Origin: Candidatus Cloacimonadota bacterium
Lineage (GTDB): Bacteria > Cloacimonadota > Cloacimonadia > Cloacimonadales > TCS61
NCBI GenBank assembly: GCA_030668345.1
Contig: DAOUUD010000056.1
Coordinates: 1 to 9,281 of the forward strand
Reading direction: 5' to 3'
DNA: 9,281 bases
Positions within the stretch are counted from its first letter, which is position 1, and each line of letters begins with the position of its first letter. The translations under genes and the position numbers were made by a program. Of the stretch, positions 6,444-9,281 are shown piece after piece. A model generated the notes under the pieces. It was not told where the DNA came from and did no database searches. It saw only the letters and a program-made list of their open reading frames with translations.

Positions 6444-7385
6444 ATGAAAAAAAAAATAATATTGATTGTGATTCTACTGGCTGTAAATCTTTCTGCCACC
6501 AAATATGCCGGCGAGATTTTCAGGATGGGAGCGGGAGTACGCAACTATGCTCTGGGTGGCTGTGGCGTTTCCGATGAATTTTCTTTTGCCCTTGCTTATT
6601 GGAATTCGGCGCTTCTTTCCCGGGTTAGTGAGAACAAGTTCGAACTGATGCATGCTGAAGAATATTCCGGGCTGCTTACCTACGATATGGCATCTGCTAT
6701 CTGGGGAACAGAGAATAAATTTTCGGTGGTAATTACACGCATTGGTATCGATGATATTCCGCTTACAAAACTTACAGATCCTGCCGATTCTCTTTATTAT
6801 GCTAATCGTCCATACAAATATAAATCGGTGAATAATTCCGATATAGTAATTTACTTTGGTTTGTCTCGAAATATCGGAAAATATGCAATTGGCATTACAC
6901 CCAAATTTGCCTATCGCTCTCTTGCAGAAGAAAGCGGATACGGTTTTGGTGCAGATATTTCCACTTTCCTGGAATTAAACAGAAATCTATTTCTCGGTTT
7001 GAAGATACGTGACTTTTTCTCGACCCAGATACTTTGGGCAAATGGGACACACGAGATCGTAAATCCCGGATTTGATGCCGAACTTAATTACCAGTTTGTT
7101 TTTCCTGTTTTGAAGCGAAACTCCCGATTCTTTGTTGGAACAGAATTCTACACCGAAAGTAGGGATACAGCTTCTCAATTTGCTCTGGGATTCCTCAGTA
7201 TGGACTACCATCTCGGCTGTGAAATAAACATGCATAAAGCTGTCGACCTCTACCTTGGTTATGATGTTAAGAATTTCACCGGCGGGCTTTCCATTAATCA
7301 TCGCAATTGGAAGATAAACTATTCCTTCGAGCAGAATTCCGAACTGGAAAATTCACACCGGGTCTCTATCGGTTATAAAATATGA
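6444..7385 (+). CDS. PorV/PorQ-like outer-membrane beta-barrel protein
   Basis: A 313-residue predicted outer-membrane barrel of the PorV/PorQ-like family, whose best-known members are accessory outer-membrane proteins of type IX secretion. Residues 1-18 form a signal peptide (MKKK, hydrophobic core, NLSA). The mature N-terminus carries the family signature: AGEIFRMGAGVRNYALGG (22-39), then YWNSALLS (52-59), where most relatives have WNPA. The rest alternates polar and hydrophobic residues with many tyrosines and phenylalanines, and the chain ends in VSIGYKI, as expected for strands of a barrel. There are many paralogues in FCB genomes, so type IX secretion cannot be inferred from this gene alone. 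It starts 20 nt after the helicase stop with only a weak GAGA upstream. The first codons contain a run of ten A residues (6447-6456). Its stop overlaps the dxr start as ATGA. Confidence 0.78.
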   Translation: MKKKIILIVILLAVNLSATKYAGEIFRMGAGVRNYALGGCGVSDEFSFALAYWNSALLSRVSENKFELMHAEEYSGLLTYDMASAIWGTENKFSVVITRIGIDDIPLTKLTDPADSLYYANRPYKYKSVNNSDIVIYFGLSRNIGKYAIGITPKFAYRSLAEESGYGFGADISTFLELNRNLFLGLKIRDFFSTQILWANGTHEIVNPGFDAELNYQFVFPVLKRNSRFFVGTEFYTESRDTASQFALGFLSMDYHLGCEINMHKAVDLYLGYDVKNFTGGLSINHRNWKINYSFEQNSELENSHRVSIGYKI

Positions 7386-8533
7386 AGAAAATAGCTGTTC
7401 TGGGTATTACCGGTTCTATCGGTCTTTCCACCGTTGAAGTAATAAAAAAACATCCTGACGAATTCAAGATCGTTCTGGCATCTTCCAATAATAATTACCA
7501 GAAGCTCTTTGCGCTTGCAGCAGAATTGAATATTCCTCAGGTTGTAATTACAAACCCGGATTTAAAAAATAGAATTTCTAATCTTCCCGCCAATATTGAA
7601 GTGTTTTTTGGAGAAGACAAACTGCAGGATATATTGAGAACAATAGACTGCGATATTGTATTGAATGCTATTTCCGGTTCGGCAGGACTGCGGTCTTCGT
7701 TAACTGTTGTATCCCGTGGATTAGATCTGGCACTGGCTAACAAAGAATCGCTGGTTATGGCCGGACATCTAATTTCGGATCTATTACAAAATTCTACAGC
7801 CAAGTTGATCCCTGTGGATAGTGAACACAGCGCAATTTTACAAGCTCTGGGCTGCTCAACAATTGAAGAGGTAAGATCAATAATTCTCACGGCTTCAGGC
7901 GGGCCATTCAGAGAACTTCCATTGGAAGAATATCATTCTATCACTATAGAAGACACATTAAAACATCCCACCTGGAACATGGGTCCAAAGGTAACAATAG
8001 ATTCTGCTACAATGATGAACAAGGGACTGGAAATTATCGAAGCACACTGGCTTTTTAAGAAACCCTATTCCCAGATAAAAACTGTGATCCATCCACAATC
8101 TATTATTCATTCTTTCGTGGAATTTGCAGATGGTTCCATCATCGCCCAGATGAGTAATCCTAATATGCAGATACCCATACTTTTTGCTCTTTCCTATCCC
8201 CGTCATATTCCCTCTTCAATTCCCAAAACCAACCTTCTCGATCTTCCCCCTCTTACTTTTGATGAAATTAATAAAGAGCGCTATCCCTTATTTTTCCTGG
8301 CTTGCGAAGTAGGCAAAACAGGTGGAATATTACCTACAGTAATGAACGCAGCCAACGAAGCTGCTATCGATCTTTTCCTGAATAATAAAATTAAATTTAC
8401 CGATATTCATAAAATTGTGGAACAGGCTGTCCAATGCTTTGCAAATGTGCAGAATCCCTGCATAGATGAGATCATAGCTATTAACAAAGAGATCTACAAA
8501 AAAACCAAACTGGATTTTTCGAAAATAATATAA
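7382..8533 (+). CDS. dxr: 1-deoxy-D-xylulose 5-phosphate reductoisomerase
   Basis: Dxr (IspC) converts 1-deoxy-D-xylulose 5-phosphate to 2-C-methyl-D-erythritol 4-phosphate with NADPH and a divalent metal. It is the first committed step of the MEP isoprenoid pathway and acts in the cytoplasm. The 383-residue product is full length and shows the NADPH-binding GITGSIG (8-14), LANKESLVMAG (118-128), metal ligands D146 and E148 in PVDSEHSAI and E217 in MNKGLE, the substrate-binding SGGPF (172-176), the flexible-loop HPTWNMGPK (195-203) and HPQSIIHS (237-244). Its ATG overlaps the stop of the barrel gene (ATGA) and has no obvious ribosome binding site, which suggests coupling. Isoprenoid output feeds the undecaprenyl carrier used by the WecA-like enzyme in this run. 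The assignment is firm. Confidence 0.97.
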   Translation: MKKIAVLGITGSIGLSTVEVIKKHPDEFKIVLASSNNNYQKLFALAAELNIPQVVITNPDLKNRISNLPANIEVFFGEDKLQDILRTIDCDIVLNAISGSAGLRSSLTVVSRGLDLALANKESLVMAGHLISDLLQNSTAKLIPVDSEHSAILQALGCSTIEEVRSIILTASGGPFRELPLEEYHSITIEDTLKHPTWNMGPKVTIDSATMMNKGLEIIEAHWLFKKPYSQIKTVIHPQSIIHSFVEFADGSIIAQMSNPNMQIPILFALSYPRHIPSSIPKTNLLDLPPLTFDEINKERYPLFFLACEVGKTGGILPTVMNAANEAAIDLFLNNKIKFTDIHKIVEQAVQCFANVQNPCIDEIIAINKEIYKKTKLDFSKII

Positions 8534-8553
8534 ATTAATTTGGCTTCAGAGAA

Positions 8554-8574
8554 AAAAGTAAGAAAGATACTTTT
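8554..8574 (+). repeat. 7-bp inverted repeat between dxr and comEC
   Basis: AAAAGTA (8554-8560) and TACTTTT (8568-8574) are perfect reverse complements around a 7-nt loop, 20 nt after the dxr stop. The T tract lies inside the right arm, and only one G/C pair supports the stem. It could be a very weak terminator or attenuator, or chance in AT-rich sequence. Confidence 0.2.
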
Positions 8575-8595
8575 ACTACATTTGCAGGGTGAAGT

Positions 8596-9281
8596 ATGAA
8601 GAAAAAGCAACTGGCTCCACTGGTAATTCCTGCCTTATTTTGGGCTGTTGGTATAATAATTGGGAAGTATTGCCACGTTTCTGTACCTGTAGCAATTTGG
8701 GGTTTTATCTTTGTTTTCCCTCTTTGTTTCATCAAGAAGCTACGTCTTTATTCTTTATTTATTTCCATTGTATTCCTGGCTATTATTCGTTTGAATTTTC
8801 AGATCACTCCACCATCAGATCACATCAGCTCTATCATTAAAAAATATCCGCACATAATTCAACCAGTGAAGGGCAAGATCGTCTCGGAAGTCATTAAAAA
8901 GAAACATAGCTACAGTTTTACATTGAAATTGATCGAGATCGATCAGAGAGCTGTGCGTGGCAAGATAACATTCTATGCCGGGAAAGATAGTTTGCGTTAT
9001 GGTGATATTATCGAAACCGTTGCAGAGATCGGAGCAATTCCCAAAAGCTCCAACCCGGTAACTTTTAACTACGAAGAATACCTCGCTGCCAAGGGATTAT
9101 TTGCACAGGGTTATGCAAAAACTATGGTTACGGTAATAGGAAATAAAAGGGAACCGCTCAAAAGAATAAGCATAGAGATCAGGAAATTCATCAGGGACAG
9201 GATAGAAAAACGATTTGGAAAATATGCCGGATTTATCAAAGCGATTATTATTGCCGATAAAAGTGAACTCGATGAGAAAAG
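8596..9281 (+). CDS. comEC: ComEC/Rec2 DNA-uptake channel, N-terminal part
   Basis: This is the 5' part (228 complete codons) of a gene that stays open to the window edge. ComEC forms the inner-membrane channel that carries single-stranded DNA into the cytoplasm during natural transformation. The start is followed by three hydrophobic segments (about 10-26, 31-46, 51-66). Next comes a soluble, strand-rich region (about 88-180) like the DUF4131/OB-fold part of ComEC, including GKIVSEV, LRYGD (133-137) and FNYEEYLAAKGLFAQGYA (157-174), which is close to the family's F-x-Y-x-x-Y-L-x-x-x-G pattern. Residues 196-228 (RDRIEKRFG, then GFIKAIIIADKSEL) match the beginning of the competence domain. The ATG has AGGG at 8586-8589 with a 6-nt gap, and an in-frame stop at 8590-8592 rules out an earlier start. 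The gap from dxr is 62 nt. The missing remainder should hold the multi-pass channel and perhaps a C-terminal metallo-beta-lactamase-like domain. Confidence 0.85.
   Translation, partial: MKKKQLAPLVIPALFWAVGIIIGKYCHVSVPVAIWGFIFVFPLCFIKKLRLYSLFISIVFLAIIRLNFQITPPSDHISSIIKKYPHIIQPVKGKIVSEVIKKKHSYSFTLKLIEIDQRAVRGKITFYAGKDSLRYGDIIETVAEIGAIPKSSNPVTFNYEEYLAAKGLFAQGYAKTMVTVIGNKREPLKRISIEIRKFIRDRIEKRFGKYAGFIKAIIIADKSELDEK

Noticed and set aside
7537..7890. Minus-strand open frame of 117 codons inside dxr
   Set aside because: It lies wholly antisense to a firmly identified gene, and its product shows no recognisable motif. The same holds for antisense frames at 1611-1841, 2298-2528, 3200-3532, 6102-6398, 6987-7301 and 7958-8206.
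8577..8584. TACATTTG resembling a Bacteroidota -7 promoter element before comEC
   Set aside because: No TTTG partner lies at the required 17-20 nt; the nearest is 34 nt upstream, and the leader would be only a few bases.
8589..8840. Plus-strand 83-codon frame and minus-strand 8535-8735 frame
   Set aside because: Both overlap the start of comEC in other frames. The comEC frame is longer, open to the edge, has a ribosome binding site and matches the family.
1..9281. CRISPR array, tRNA, rRNA, tmRNA, insertion sequence, toxin-antitoxin or phage genes
   Set aside because: I found no spaced direct repeats, cloverleaf-type sequence, transposase motifs or terminal repeats; nearly all the sequence is accounted for by the genes listed.

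Overview
The window is AT-rich, densely coded bacterial DNA using the standard bacterial code; TGA acts as a stop at several gene ends. The best guess for the host is a Gram-negative lineage of the FCB superphylum, perhaps Cloacimonadota-like. This is inferred from a PorV/PorQ-like outer-membrane barrel, a DUF5683-type protein, two lipoproteins (one with an NPLDP motif just after the lipid-attached cysteine) and the low GC content. The sequence alone does not settle the phylum.

Layout: 1-161 is a non-coding left edge. smpB (162-605) is on the minus strand. Positions 606-768 form a divergent control region with TTGACA-type hexamers facing both ways and two inverted repeats. From 769 to the right edge, every gene is on the plus strand and closely packed: a WecA/TagO-type polyprenyl-phosphate sugar-phosphotransferase, a TPR-like lipoprotein, a DUF5683-like membrane protein, a small FN3-like lipoprotein, a UvrD/PcrA helicase, a PorV-like barrel, dxr, and the 5' part of comEC, which runs off the window. 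Junctions overlap or nearly abut (TTGA, ATGA, TAATG, 12 nt, 20 nt, ATGA, 62 nt). I see no convincing rightward terminator, so one long operon is plausible.

Function: much of the cluster concerns the envelope. WecA-type enzymes load sugar-phosphate onto undecaprenyl phosphate, and Dxr makes the isoprenoid precursors from which that carrier is built. The two lipoproteins, the DUF5683-like protein and the barrel look like exported envelope components with no assigned role. The helicase and ComEC are DNA-handling proteins in the same run. SmpB is the trans-translation partner of tmRNA and is transcribed away from the cluster.

Most genes belong to known families. The least explained part is the coupled trio at 1860-4254. 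I see no CRISPR array, tRNA, rRNA, insertion sequence or defence system. comEC is open to the right edge and is complete neither in sequence nor in annotation here.
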